Assembly (NCBI GenBank): GCA_013398055.1
Contig: VZRS01006701.1
Location: 186,001-250,000, forward strand
Length of the DNA stretch: 64,000 nt
Direction of reading: 5' to 3'
Source: Ifrita kowaldi
Taxonomy: Eukaryota > Chordata > Aves > Passeriformes > Cinclosomatidae
Below are positions 37,136 to 50,048 of this stretch, one piece after another. The notes below the pieces were generated by a model. That model saw only the letters and a list, made by a program, of their open reading frames with translations. It was not told the origin of the DNA and searched no databases. Each line of letters starts with the position of its first letter. Positions within the stretch are counted from its first letter, which is position 1. Made by a program: the position numbers and the translations under genes.

Positions 37136-38304
37136 TTTGAGAACTTGTGGTGGAGGGGGAAATATTAATGTCAAGCATTGCTGTAACAGCAGATGAGACG
37201 GAGCGAGAGCCTCATCCCGATCCAAAGGGCTCGGAGCGGTGCCATGGAGCACTTCAATGGCTTGTGGATCCTGCCCAGGAATACTGAGGACAGAGAGGCA
37301 CACCAAGCCAGTTCTGCTCACAGGCAGAGCCAAGAAGCACCACCAGGGAGTTGAGATTTGGAAAACCCATCCCTCTCTCGCTTTTCTTCTGGTTGCACAG
37401 GCAAGCTGCCCATTGGTATGCACAAATAGATGTTTGGGCTTCTAAACACTCACTCCTGGACACAGAAATGCAGTTTGGGACTGTGTTTAGCACTGAAAGA
37501 CTGGCACAGAAATCAATCTTTATTTCAGAAAATCTTCTTTTCAGTGTTTAGCCTTGGTGTTGATTATATGAATTAGATCCCTATTACAAATGAGCCTCGT
37601 GTCCCAGAAACTAATGTGCTGTGCTCAAGAAGCAAGACTTTCTGCATTTCATCATCGTTCTGTTCCTTAACAATTCAGTTTTCCTGGCAATGATGAGAAA
37701 TGTTTATTTCCCTGGAGTATTTTCTGGATGGTGAAATTACGGTGTTATTTGTGGGCAGTGGATGCTGCATTAACCCGCCAAGGCTGCATTGCCATCTTTA
37801 ATCACTGCTTGGAGACCTGGCCACCTTCCTTCACACCTCTGGTTTCCACAGTACCCTTTGGCCACTTTTAATCTGTTCAATCCACTTTTCTGCTGGAGAC
37901 AGTGGCCACCAGCTTCTGCCTGCTCGGAGGCACAGGAGCAAGACAAAGTGACAAAGTGACAGTGAGATAAACACTACTGAGAGGCCTAAGTCTGCATTTT
38001 GAGGACTGCTGTAAATCAGAGTGATAGAGAGAGACAGATTAGTGATGCCAGCGTAGAGAGGTGAATATGCATGCTGGGATCTACATATTCCTGTGAAATG
38101 CATCTACATTTCATTTATGCCCAGTGATAGGAACGCTGCCGTAATGATGTGGAAAAGAAGGATGTGTTGACAGCGCGGTCGGGCTCTTGCACAGCTCCTC
38201 AGGCTCTGCAGGAGTCATTGATGGAGTTAGTGCAGGTTCCCACAGTGCTACAGCCACATTTTCTCGTTTCCATCTCCAGTTAGAAGCAGAGCAATACGTT
38301 ATTC

Positions 38305-38318
38305 TACGTGATCACGTA
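38305..38318. promoter_or_regulatory. 14-bp perfect palindrome with inverted ACGTG half-sites
   Basis: TACGTGATCACGTA equals its own reverse complement. Two CpG-containing ACGTG half-sites, of the kind bound by bHLH-PAS or bZIP proteins, face each other across an AT spacer in a region otherwise poor in CpG. A further ACGT lies about 12 bp upstream. The binding role is inferred. Confidence 0.35.
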
Positions 38319-41300
38319 CAAGATATTCTTCATTTCATGTGTCTTGTAACTTCTGTCACCAGGTGCTGGCTGACATTCTCCATCCTGTTCCAAAATCCAG
38401 CTGCCTTGCCCAAACTGAAAATCCAAACCCAAACACCTGAGATGAGATGAGTTACACACCCACACATACATTCGGTGTTTGAGGTAATGGCACCGGTGCT
38501 CAGCTAAAGCAAAATCTCCTGGAATTTGACCCCCCACCAAAAGATTGCATTTAAGAAAGTTGCATCAATGCAAAGTCAGGCCTGAAATCTGCCACCTGCC
38601 AAACCAGGGAAGCCTAAAGTTAAATTCACCATTGGAGTCAATGCTTGGCTGCTCTGCAGTTGCCATCTGTAGTTTTTTACATTGCTGCTTATTCTGTTAA
38701 ATTTATGCCTTAGTGTGTAAAAATGTCCCCAAACTATGAAAGCAAATGAGCAGTGTGACAGGGCTCAGCCCTGTAAGGACAATAACTTTGACATTATCAG
38801 ATTTTTCAGACTTGAAAATCTCAAGGCTTAACCTCACTGTAAACCCTTGGTTTTACAGTTTGAGGTCTGCTTGGTACTGGAAGTCTCGCAATACTCATTC
38901 CCTCTGCCTGCACTCCCAACACACTGGAATTTCCTCTCATGTTGCACTAACACAGAGCTCTTTGCTCAGAGCTGATTATTCTCTCTGCTGCAGAACACAC
39001 AACCACTGCTGTCAGTGGCTCCTATTTGAGTTTTTAGGCCAACACAGGTGAAAAAAAACCATGCAAAAAGCTTTGGTGCTCAGCTCCCTGTGCTCCCAAT
39101 CTCAAATTCAGCCTACATATGAACAAAGGAGGATGTTTGGGAAATGTACAGGCCTGCAAAAATCACTGTGTTTGATGATTTATTCGCAGGTGACTTTTTC
39201 TTCAATGCAAAGGGATGCAATGTAAAAAGGAGCCAACTTCCCTGTGGTTGATTCATTCAGCTTTTTGGATGAGAAGGTGCAGAACTGCCTAGAATGGCAA
39301 TGTAGCCCCATTGCTTTTTTTTTTTCTTCTTCTGGTTCAAAAAAGAAATGTCAGTCTGACCCATCTGCTGGAATCTGAGCAGAGCCCCAAAAGACCCACA
39401 CACAGGCTGGAAGACAAGTGCCCATATGGTGTCTGCATGCATTCATTGCAGAGCTGGTAGGCAGCAGAAATACCTCAGGGAAGAATTGGGGATGAGAAGT
39501 TATTTTTAATAAACCAGACTGCAGTGATCTATAATGGGAAATAATCGCCGAGCCTTTTCCACAAATACCCAAATTTCTGTCTCTCCTACTTTCCCTTCCA
39601 GCGCTGGCAGAGAGAAAACAGAAAAGAAAGGTTTCTTGTACTGTAAAACACTTCAAAAAATTCCCAGATACCGGTGTTCTACTGTATCAAGGTTACTGTT
39701 AGCGTTATTAATATTCATTTTCATTTACACCACTGCAAAGCCATTAATGTGATAAGAGTGTTATTATCTTTATAGCAATAAGTATTTATTAAAAGCATGT
39801 ACAGTGAAAATTGGTAATAAGATGAAGCAATGCAAAGCAGAATGCAATGAATCCCTTAGGAAGAATAATAAAGATTTCTGGCTCTTTTTATTCCTCCCAA
39901 CAACTTCAGAGTAGAAAAAAAAAAGCAGCAAGATAACAATGCAGGCTCGAAGTCACTTATCAGGATTTGCAAGGGCTCAACACTCAATGAGTGTTTATCC
40001 TCACTGAGAGCTGGAGGGATCCATTTCTGGAAAATTATTGTTGTCTGCCCTTTTAGCAAGAAACTGTCTTGCTGTTTTTGTTTAATTAAACTGCCGCTGT
40101 CAATTACTGCCTGCAAATAACACAAAGTATTGCCCAGTGAACTTGGGAAGGCACTCAGCAGTCACCGGGGTGTTGTGAGCTCCCTCTGCACTCCCTGCAC
40201 ATCTAGTGGAGGTGGGAGATGATAAAATTCCCCATTTCTGTCCATTTCCCACTTCCTTCAAGGAAATAAAAATAACCCATCATTGTTGCGGCCCCACTGA
40301 TTGAAACATCAGCGCTTCCCTCACAAGCTGAAATATTTGCTCCAGTCCCCAAGGCCTCATGTTTGCTGAGCCTTTCCTGTTGTCCTGGCAAGGGCTTCCT
40401 CCCAGGGGTGCAGCGGGATGCTCCACTCCAGCTTCCCCTCACCCCCTGGACCTCTGCTCTGGCCAAATCGGGCACTCCTCTTCCTCTCCCTCCTGGCACA
40501 TCCCTCCATTTCCAATTTCACAACCAAGCTTTCTTTCTGCTCCTTTTCTCCTCTCGTTTTTCTGCCCGGAGGAATTGTGGTTGGCTTTATGCTCCGCGCT
40601 GACCCCGGCCGCCAGGCTGGCGGCTCCATGAAGGTAGAGCATTCCCAAACCACAGGAACACAGAGAGCCAGCCCTTCCTCCGTACTCTGTGTTCCCTGCA
40701 GCTCTGCTGGACACTTCCTCAGGCAACAAGGAATCTCACCACTGCCTGCAGCTGAGGCTGGCAAGTGCTGCTGCCTGAAGAAATGACAATCTATTTCTTT
40801 CCTTTTCAACTGGTCGCCAGCTGAGCAAAGGCTCCCGGTGCTTTTTGCTTTGGGGAGCTGAAAAGTTGACCCCTGATGAACTTTCTGCACCAAAACCCCC
40901 TTACATTCGCTGTGTTGTACCCAAGGACCAAAGCCTGATTATTAACTGCTCCAAAAGCCCTCTCCCCTTTTCAAAGCCTCCCTCTTTTCATCCCAGTGCT
41001 GAGCCAAAAAAGTGACAGGACAAGTCATGCTGACACGTATGGTCTCAGTTGAACTGAATGCAATTCTGACCGAAGTATCAGAATTCCAGGTAGATACAAC
41101 CAGAAAAGTTCCACCACCAAGTCTGGGGGCTTTTTTGGAGTGCAGCTTTTCCACAGGGAACTCTTTTCAGTGAACTTGAAGGCACTGTGCTCTTTCCAGT
41201 GGCCATCCACAAAAAAGATTGCTCCCCCTCAGATTTGAGTGTTGAGGATAACTGACTGTGGGGAGGATTTTCCATGCTGTACATTCAATATAATCTGTAC

Positions 41301-41460
41301 CTGGACTCCAAACTTTGCTTTCAAGTCATACAGAGATAAGAAACACCACAAGAGTAGAGTGTAATGTTTATTAGGTTCAGTTTCCCTCCTGTCTGGTTGG
41401 CCCAGTGTGGTTCACTGATTTTATTTGTGGATAGATTGAAGATGTGTTCACATATTTATA

Positions 41461-41621
41461 ACCCCTCCTGCCATGGGCAGGGACATCTTCCACTATCCCA
41501 GGTTACTCCAAGCCCCATCCAACCTGGCCTTGGACACTGTCAGGGATCCAGGAGCAGCCACAGATTCTCTGGGCACCCTGTGCCAGGGCCTGCCCATCCT
41601 CACAGGGAAGAATTTCTTCCT
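41461..41621 (-). mobile_element. CR1 LINE fragment lacking its 3' terminus
   Basis: It runs from CCTGCCATGGGCAGGGACAT through CCAAGCCCCATCCAACCTGG and GGATCCAGGAGCAGCCACAG to AGGGAAGAATTTCTTCC. The CR1 octamer end and the last ~45 bp are missing at the left. Confidence 0.93.
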
Positions 41622-44338
41622 ATGAACGGGGTAAAACAGAGGTGAAAAATCACAGCTCGAGTGATGCATTTATTGTATGTCCCAGATGCCTTCACTTTTT
41701 CCTTTCTATTTGAATTCTCTCTTCCCTCAATGTTACAGCTTTAGCTTTGATCCAACCTGGCAGAATCAACAATCTTTTGTAAAATGTTCTTTTCAGTCCA
41801 AGTCCTTTCTGTGATAACAACAAAAACAGTACAAAAAGAAGATTTGGATTATATTTATGTGTGACTAGACTATTGATCTCACAGCCCGGGAAATGAAAAA
41901 TAAGATGAAATGTGATTTTTAAATCTGACCAGGAGGAGGGGATCAGGATGAAGCCAAGCACAAGTCAGGGGGGAGTGTGATTCTGCAAATAATCCACCTC
42001 AGAAAATCAACTTGCAGTGTTTGTATGACACGAATTCAGCTACTTGTACTCTCTGGGGACCTGGTTTCCTCAAGCGAATATTTTCAGCCTTTTTAATTTA
42101 CCTTACTCCCATTACCTACACATTATGAAGAGACAGTGAATGCACTCTGGCTTGCAAGGGAAGATTCCTGTCTCGAACACCTCCACTCCTTCACCAAAAC
42201 CCAGCTTTGATCCCACTTGTTTGACTGAGCACTTTCCTCCAGGGATGGTGGAGGACTCAGTGCAGGTCCTTCTCTGAACTTCACTTTGTCTGTGGTGAAG
42301 AAAACGTGCTTACTCCTGTCACGAGGTCCTCGTGTCCCACCCCCAGCTGCTCAGGCTGCTCCTCATTTCCACCAGGACTTGGCTCCATGCAGCAATCATG
42401 AGGCAGACTGGGCTGAAGGGACCTGTCTGACAGTGCGCTGGGAGTTTCTCTCTTCCTTTTTCTACTGTAAAGCATTCTTCCTTCTCCAGCCTGCCCTAGA
42501 GAATCTAATTAGTGGCCTAATTACCACTCCCATACTATGCCCTGGCTGACCTGTGCTGGCTCGTGTTCTCAGCCTGCCTTGTCAATACAATTTTGGGCCG
42601 TAGGTCTGCGGGGTCTGCGCTGCTTCCTCTGCGCACCACGACGTCACCGCGCTCCACTCAATGCTTATTTTTATTCCCCACTCCAACAAAATTGAACTGT
42701 GAAAGCACTGTAAATTTTCAGCCTCGAGAGGCTCTTCATTAAGCAACAAATAACTCTCTGCACCTACTTGATATTACCCTCCTGTTGGCTGTTTGTCACA
42801 CGGCGCTTCCCCCCCGCTCAGCCGGCTGTGGTCGTTCCACTCAGCTGACAAGAGCTGCTGCTGGCCAAAAAAATGCACATTACAGCCTGTTTGCTGAGCC
42901 TCTGACTTCAATATAGAAGCAACAGCATCATTTTTATCCTTATTTGGCCCAAAGGCTCGTGCTATCTCGCAGTTCTTATCAGCTATCAGTGGGCAGTGTT
43001 CCACGGGCCTGGATCCCGGTGCTGTCCTACAGGAGCGGCTTTTTCCGGCTCCAACCCCACTGCTGTCACTGATGGTGCTCCCACACAAAGAGGTGCTGTC
43101 CAAAATAATGAGCTGCATTTAATGCCTCGATGCTCTGTCCCTGACACTGCCCTGCCATTCTTGGCAGCCCAGCTGCCCCCCAGCCTTGGGAACAGAGTGG
43201 GCTCCCACCCCTCTGCAAATCCTGCCTTGCCCTGGGGTTAAGAGGTGTCTCAGCTCCCTGATAGGTGCGTCGGTAATTTTCAAGCCACGGTGCATCTAAA
43301 AGCCAAGCACCACCCTGGGAAGGATGTCATAAAACAAATACTCCTTTCCTGCTGAAATGCATTATTAAAGCCTCCACCCCATAAATCCCAAGTAGATAAC
43401 ACTCTCCGTGGCACCTTGTAAAATAAGCAATTTTCTGCTACTGAGGAAACAAATTCTTTTTCTCGTTCCTATCTAAACTCCACCAACACGGTGACAGACA
43501 CAACACTGCATCTGAGTTGGGTTTTGACAGCCTCATACATTTCTAACTCTGTCAGCAAGAATAAATGTTGGAGGCTTTTCACTTTAAAGAGCTCTGGAGC
43601 AAAATGGACTTTCTGGGACCCGCTTCACCCTTTGTGTCTACCAGCCATAAAGTTCCCCACCATTTCCAGCACTGCTTCATTGCAAGGCTGAGGTAGAATT
43701 GAAGTGCTGAGATCAAATCAAATTCCTTCAGAGAGGAGGTGAGGCTGGGAGCAGAAAGATAGACATTGTAGATTCCCAAAAATTTGGTTTTTCACCCCAG
43801 AACATATCAGGATGAATCACACACTCTGGGTGCTGCTGGGGCAGAAGCAGGGAATATCTGGTGCTCTATCCAACAGTCCTTGCTAAGACAGACATGGAGC
43901 AACACTTGGACCAGGCTGGGGTTGCAGCAGCAGTGTTTGAGGTGACAAATGAATTTGGACTCCATTTTCTGGTTTCCTGATGGATCTGTCAATGTCTCAT
44001 TTCAATAAGATGCTGTCTTCATTTTTTGTTTGGGTTTGTTTGGGTTTTTTCAACAATACCACCACAATACTGCTACTCAGTGGTTGTTGCACCAGCAAAT
44101 GTTAACATTCTATTCCAATTTAGAAGGAGAAGAGATTAAGGAATTCCAGCATTCACTGACAAAATGCAACTGCTGTTTTCTAAATAGCTCTAACCAGCTA
44201 CCAAGGACACTGTCCTGTTTTCAGCCATTATGGACCATGCAGGTTTACAGGTTTATTTCTTGTATGAAAGGTCTGTGGGATCACTCATTTCAGAAACTTA
44301 CATAATGTCTTATATTCATTTCTAGAGCAATCAGGGGA

Positions 44339-44370
44339 GTTCACTTAGTAGTTCACTCAGTAGTTCATTG
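44339..44370. repeat. Imperfect 12-bp tandem repeat
   Basis: AGTTCACTTAGT, AGTTCACTCAGT and AGTTCATTGC follow each other, about 2.7 units. Confidence 0.7.
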
Positions 44371-46502
44371 CTATTTTTCTGCTTTCTGGTGCACAGAGCG
44401 TATCTCCTGTGCATTGAGCAGCTGCCAGCAGGGTGTTCAATATCAACAGACCTTACCAAGGTCCATATGTGGCCACAGATTTTAAATACAGACTTTTCCT
44501 TTCTCTTTTATTCTTTTAAAGCTGAAGCTAAATTCAAGAAATTTTTATCTACATTATCATATATTCAGGGATCAGCCTGAAGCCAAATTAAATTCTTTTC
44601 ATATTATGAGTGAAAAAATGGCTTGTCCTCCAGCTCAGCACAGATCACTCAGCATAAATCCCTTGTGTTAAAGCCCCTGCTCCTCATTACCAATAGAGAA
44701 TTCCCAATAAGAAGGAAACTTTCCTTTTCCTCCTCATCCTCACAGTTCACTCAAGGTGCAGCCTGTGCTTTCAAAAGCATTTCTATTTCAATATTTAACA
44801 AGTGGATAGGTGCTGAAGCAGGCTCCTGTAGGGGTGGAAAGGGCTGGACTGGAATAAAATTATACTGGGATATGGGGCAAATTCACAGGCACCTCCAAGC
44901 CCCTCCTGCCCTTGAGAGAGGTGCTGAAACATTTGAGGAAGATCCTCATGGAGGTGATGTGGCCACTGAGGTGGGTGATGAGCAGTTTATCACAGGTCCA
45001 TGCAAAGAGAACCTTCAGCTGTGGCTCTGAGGGATGGACATGAAGGTGACAAGGACACTGAGTGACCACTTAGAGCAAGACACTGAAGTATTCCAGGATT
45101 TGGGATTGACCACTCTCCAGCGGTGCTTTCCTTCTGATAAAACTTGTCCCAAGCTGCTTTCTTCATGCCTGAGGAGGAAAACTCAGCACCCATGCCCATG
45201 AGAAAGGACCCACGGTGTCACTCAATCCTACCCTGAAAACCAGCTAAAATTCCTTCATAGGGAAACCAGCTTTGGGTTGGGTTTGCCTTGGGTTTGGTTT
45301 TGTTTTTGGGTCTTTTTTTTTTCCAGTCTCCTATTATAAATAATAGCAAGGAAAAATAAAGTTTTTATTTGTGCAAATGCCTTGACAAAGTTGTCCTTCA
45401 TCCTTGTGTAAATATTGCTCCTGTAACACTGCCAAGGAATGGCCTTGAGTGTCTGCAGCCAAAAAAAAATCAGACCTGTTCCTATCGGAGCCCATGAGCC
45501 CTACGTATAACTCATGTTTGTGGCTGGTATTCCAGCTCTTCAAAAATTGCCTCTGAGCCTCTCCTGGCTGGGAATCCAGGCTGCTGTTCCCTGACTTCTG
45601 TGTAGCATTTCAGGAGTAGTGATGGCAAGCTTTGCAAGGAAAAATACTTCCATTAGACAAGCTGGAAAAGCTGGAGAGAAAGGCCAAGGTCTCAAACAAG
45701 GAATTCCTTTCCAAACATTCAGACTTGCATGCCTGCATGCTTATCTGTTCTTTCAGAGTAATCCAATAAAAGATAAACTTTCTCCTCCTAAAAGCCTTTA
45801 CTCCACTTAAACCCTAGACCATGGTGGCTGAAATTCCATGGCTAGCTCCAAAGATGATGGTGGAGATAAGGAGAAGGGACTCTGTTTATCTAAAGAGGGA
45901 TACATTCGTACAGAATGAGCAGAAATGTCAGAGCTCTATTGCATAATCTGGCTGTGTTCCCCATTCCAGTTCCTCCAGTGGCTGGAGCCTGCACCCAGGC
46001 GGGGAGAGGAGAGTCTGTCCAGGCAAGATCCACATGGAGGAGGTGTCTGTAGGATGTGTCTTGGCTCTGAAGCTTTCACTGGGTCTCTAGCTCCCAAATC
46101 TCATTTGATAGGAAAAGCTGGCCATGAGGCACAAGGCTTCTCCCAGTGCCTCTGGAAACTGGAGGGTTCAGTTAACTCTCATGGAAAGGGATGTGAGAAT
46201 GAACACAAGTTACACACTTTCCAAGGACACAGGCTGCAGCTTGCAAACCTGCAGGCATTTCATGGTGCTGACATTTCATATCCTGTGAGCTTGCAGATTT
46301 GGAGACAAAACTACAAATGGAGTTCAATTTTAAAATCCTATAGGATGAGATCCTTGACTTTGATGAAGTGTCCAGACTAGACCTTTCATTCCAAGCTAGT
46401 TCTCACTTACATTCCAACCAAAAATTCCTAAATCTGCATGTAGGGCAAAGTACTGAAGAACCACCTACTGCTCTCCTGAAAAAGAGAATCAGCTCCTCTT
46501 AT

Positions 46503-46784
46503 GCCAGGACAAGAGGGAATGGCTGTAAACTGCCAGAGGGCAGAGTTAGATGGGATATTGGGGAGAAATTGTTCCCTGGGAGGGTGGGGAGGCCCTGGCA
46601 CAGGGTGCCTGGAGAAGCTGTGGCTGCCCCTGGATCCCTGGAAGTGTCCAAGGCCAGGCTGGACATTGGGGCTGGGAGCAGCCTGCGACAGTGGAAGGTG
46701 TCCCTGCCATGGCAGGAGATGGGACTGGATGAGATTTAAGGTCCCTTCCTGCCAAAACATCCTGGAATTCTATTCTATGATTAT
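46503..46784 (+). mobile_element. CR1 LINE 3'-end fragment
   Basis: It reads CAGGACAAGAGGGAATGGCT, CAGAGGGCAGAGTTAGATGG, GGGGAGGCCCTGGCACAGGG and GGATCCCTGGAAGTGTCC. It ends near GGAATTCTATTCTATGATTA. The 3' octamers are partly preserved. It is the closest relative here of the 25281 copy: both have GGATATTGGG followed by a TTGTTCCCTGGGAGGGTGG block. Confidence 0.94.
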
Positions 46785-48545
46785 TCACTACTTTTAGGGC
46801 TGTTTTCAAAACTTCATTTACGTGTGTACCTTCCCCTACAAAGCCCCCAGCACTGGGACAGCAGTTCTCTTCACCCAAATGGTTCTAGGCATGTTCTACA
46901 CAGCTCTTTGCCATTGAGGCATTTGCCAAAAAACTGGTATAATTTCAGTAAAAAAGCTGTGCTGGCAAGCTTTGAGTGTGGGAAAGGCCTTAACTCTGAG
47001 TTATCAGTAGACATCACTGTGGCCAACCAATTGAAATAGTTAAATTATTCAGGGTTTTAAGGTCAGGAAGTAGTGAAACTGTAGCAAGAAAGCATACTTT
47101 ACACAATGCAGAATCTCAGTCCTGAACCAAAACACTGAGAATAGCCTGGAGGAGATCAGCACCTTTCATCCAGTTCCAAGAGAGTCTGGAAACATTCACA
47201 TTTAAATTTGCCAACCACCCTTTAACCTTTTCTCCCTTTTCTTTCCATCTACTGTGGTCTCTCCACATGCACCTCCTTCCTGTTTATTGGGTATTTTTCT
47301 ATTAATAAAAGAGGGGGAGACCACTTTGAGGGCTTTCCCCAGGCTCGGCCTCTTTAGGGTCCTCTTTAGGATCCTTTCCCTCCACAGCTGCTCAGCTCAA
47401 AAGGAAATCAACGGTCAAAAAAAGATACCTGGGAGTGAAAACCTTTTTCTGCAAAATGAAGGGGTATCTGTGGGTCACAGCTAAGCTGGGAGAGGGGAGA
47501 GTTATTATTTCAGAGTGCTTTCCAAATTAAAAAAAAACAAAACAACAATATAAGCAATACATTCTCGACAATTGCATGGTATTCGCTGTCTCCAAACATT
47601 TAATTTTCATTTTTAAAAAGTGCTTAATCCTCTTAATGAAATCATTACATCCTGAGTACCTTGGTTTACAATTAGAAAATCAGAAGGAAGTGAAGAGTAA
47701 AAGTTGGTCTTGTCTTTTACTGTGTTCCAGATGAATTCAGAGGGTACCACAACCACGGAGAAACGGCCAGGCTGGGACAGCAGCTCTGCCCCATCTTCCT
47801 CCCCTGGCACTACCAGAACCAGTAACTGGTCTGAGCATAGGAAACAACCTGCCAAACAGCACAGAAAATGGACTAAATTCTGATTTTCTCCATTAAGTGT
47901 GCTCTGCCAGGCTAACAGAAGTAAAAATTCATTAAAAAGTGGTGCAGCATTCGAGTGCTGAGCCGTACCTGGATGCACAAGAGGCATCGTTTTGAGAAAA
48001 AGATTCCATCTCCTACACAGCCCCTGCTCTCAGACAATCACCTTTTTAAGCATGCTGATGCTGTTGCTCTCCTTAATACATTTTAATTTCACTCTTACAA
48101 TTTTTGCACGCTCGTGGTGCATAGCCAGGGACATTGCCCTGAAGAACCATTCCCTGGGAAAGGGTGCAAGAAGCCAAAGCAGTGACAGGAGGGGGAGTGT
48201 GGTTTTCTTGTAGAATCACGGAAAATATAATGATGCCACACAGCATGTAATTACTGTGGCTCCCTCTTTGAGCTGCTTGTCTCTGTGGGCTGGATTCCTC
48301 CAGCAGGTAGAGAAGCAGGAGAAGGGGGAAGGGGAGGAAAGGGCTCTGACACTGCCACTTTTCCCCATCAGCTGGAAGCCTGTGAGCTCAGTGACAAGAA
48401 AAGGGGGCAGCAGGTTCAGAGAGCTATGGGGCTGGACTTGGAGGGAGGTGGGAAAGTTCATTCCTATTTTGTTACCTGTCCCTGTGGGACCAGGGCGAAC
48501 ACTTGGCCTGAGAAGTGCAGGGAGAAGTAGCCAGAGCCAAAAACA

Positions 48546-48698
48546 CCATCCATCCATCCATCTATCCGTATATCCATCCATCCATCCATCCATCATCCAT
48601 CCATCCATCTATCCATCCCTCCATCCATCCATCCCTCCATCCATCCATCCATCCATCCATCCATCCATCCATCCATCCATCCATCCCTCCATCCATCC
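48546..48698. repeat. (CATC)n tetranucleotide microsatellite, ~153 bp
   Basis: The array is mostly CATC/ATCC units with interruptions such as CTATCCGTAT, CATCATCC and CCTCC. It yields repetitive Ile-His-Pro-Ser translations that are artefacts. It is a useful polymorphic marker, and its assembled length may be unreliable. Confidence 0.97.
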
Positions 48699-49973
48699 TG
48701 CCACAGTGACATTCCCAGAAGGGGCTCAGCACACAGAGCAGACCAAGGAAGTGTTTTCAAAGAGGGTCCTTGCTGCTGCAGCTGATTTGGGATGCCGAAG
48801 GAAAGCAGCCTCTGTCTCCCCCAAACAGACCCTGGGAGGTCACTCCCAGGTCAGCACAGCCTTGTTTGCAGTGGAGCAAAGTGCACCCTCTGCCAGCCTA
48901 CCTATAATTAAAGACCTGCAGTTTCCTGCATATGTATTCTTAAAACATCTGCAAGCATAATTACAGCAACCTCTTAAACAGCCAAATATGAGGCGGGCGT
49001 TCTTTTTTACCGGGAGATTGCTTTTAATGACTCTGTGTACAGCACAGTTTGCAGATGAGGCCAGAAGTGCACCCAATTATTTCTCCACTGGCACTTATTG
49101 TGCTTAAACTCACATTTTCACGCTTTTTTGTTTTCTTCATGAGGACTCCCATTCCTCTTATGCTCAATTCTCCCTGTACCGCATTAAAAATTAAGGATCC
49201 AGCCCCAAACCTGAGCTCTGGTTATCCAATTACCCTCAGAAGATGCTGTAGAGCTCAGCCCCATTTCCTTATGTCTTCCCTCTTCACTTTGACATGTGCT
49301 GATAGCACTCTTTTGTGAGCTGAGGGGTGGATTTTGCAGGAATTTGGCCAAAACATGGGCTGTGATGTCAGTAGCGTGGCAAAGGGTATTTAGGAGGGGA
49401 CTGAAGGGAATTCCTGGCCGCGTTACAGCTCCTGTGCCCACAGTGTCCAGCTTTCTCCAAGACTCTTGGTAAGGCAGAGGTGTGGGGAGCTATTTGATGT
49501 GTGAAACACAGTTCTCACTTGGGGGACTTTTCGGCCTGGAAAAAGAGATTAAGGAACCAAATTAAGAGTGTCTAAAAATCTGTGCTGTTTTCCAGGGAAT
49601 TTACTTTTGGCTGTTTTCATTTTCTCTTTCCTGCTTGCCTGAAGAGTCACCCATCTTCAGTTTTCAGCCCAAATAAAAACAGTGGAAAGATCTACTGGAT
49701 AAATTGGGTGATGCCACAAGGGTGGGAGTGCCTTTGTTGTGCAAGGCACTGAAAGGCTTGAAAGTAAAAAGTGGAACTGTGGAGGTTCACACCATACACA
49801 AAATCTGCAACTTGGTTTTTTTTTCAGCATGGTATGCAGACAGAAAGAGAAAAGCAGCTGCCTAAATAAAGAACTGGCTTACAGAGAAAACATTTTATGA
49901 ACAAGTTGCTGTCTTGCAGCAAGAGGTCAAATGTGGGTCGAGGAAGAACATACAGAGGGACTTAAAAGTCAGA

Positions 49974-50048
49974 GATCATAGAACCATAGAATATCCCGAG
50001 TTGGAAGGGACACAGAAGGATCACCAAGTCCCGGCCCTGCACAGAGGG
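49974..50048 (-). mobile_element. CR1 LINE 3'-terminal fragment, different subfamily
   Basis: On the plus strand it reads GATCATAGAACCATAGAATA, then CCGAGTTGGAAGGGACACAG, then a CCCGGCCCTGCACAG block. This is a CR1 end of the 'cctgagttggaagggacc' type, distinct from the 'ggtgtccctgcccatggcagg' copies elsewhere. Confidence 0.9.

Noticed and set aside
44930..46045. Similar GATCC-CATGGAGG segments near 44940 and 46027
   Set aside because: The shared stretch is about 20 bp with mismatches and unrelated flanks, so chance similarity is more likely than a duplicated element.
48256..48960. 234-codon ORF with Ile-His-Pro-Ser repeats
   Set aside because: The middle is the translated (CATC)n microsatellite and the flanks have no recognisable domain.
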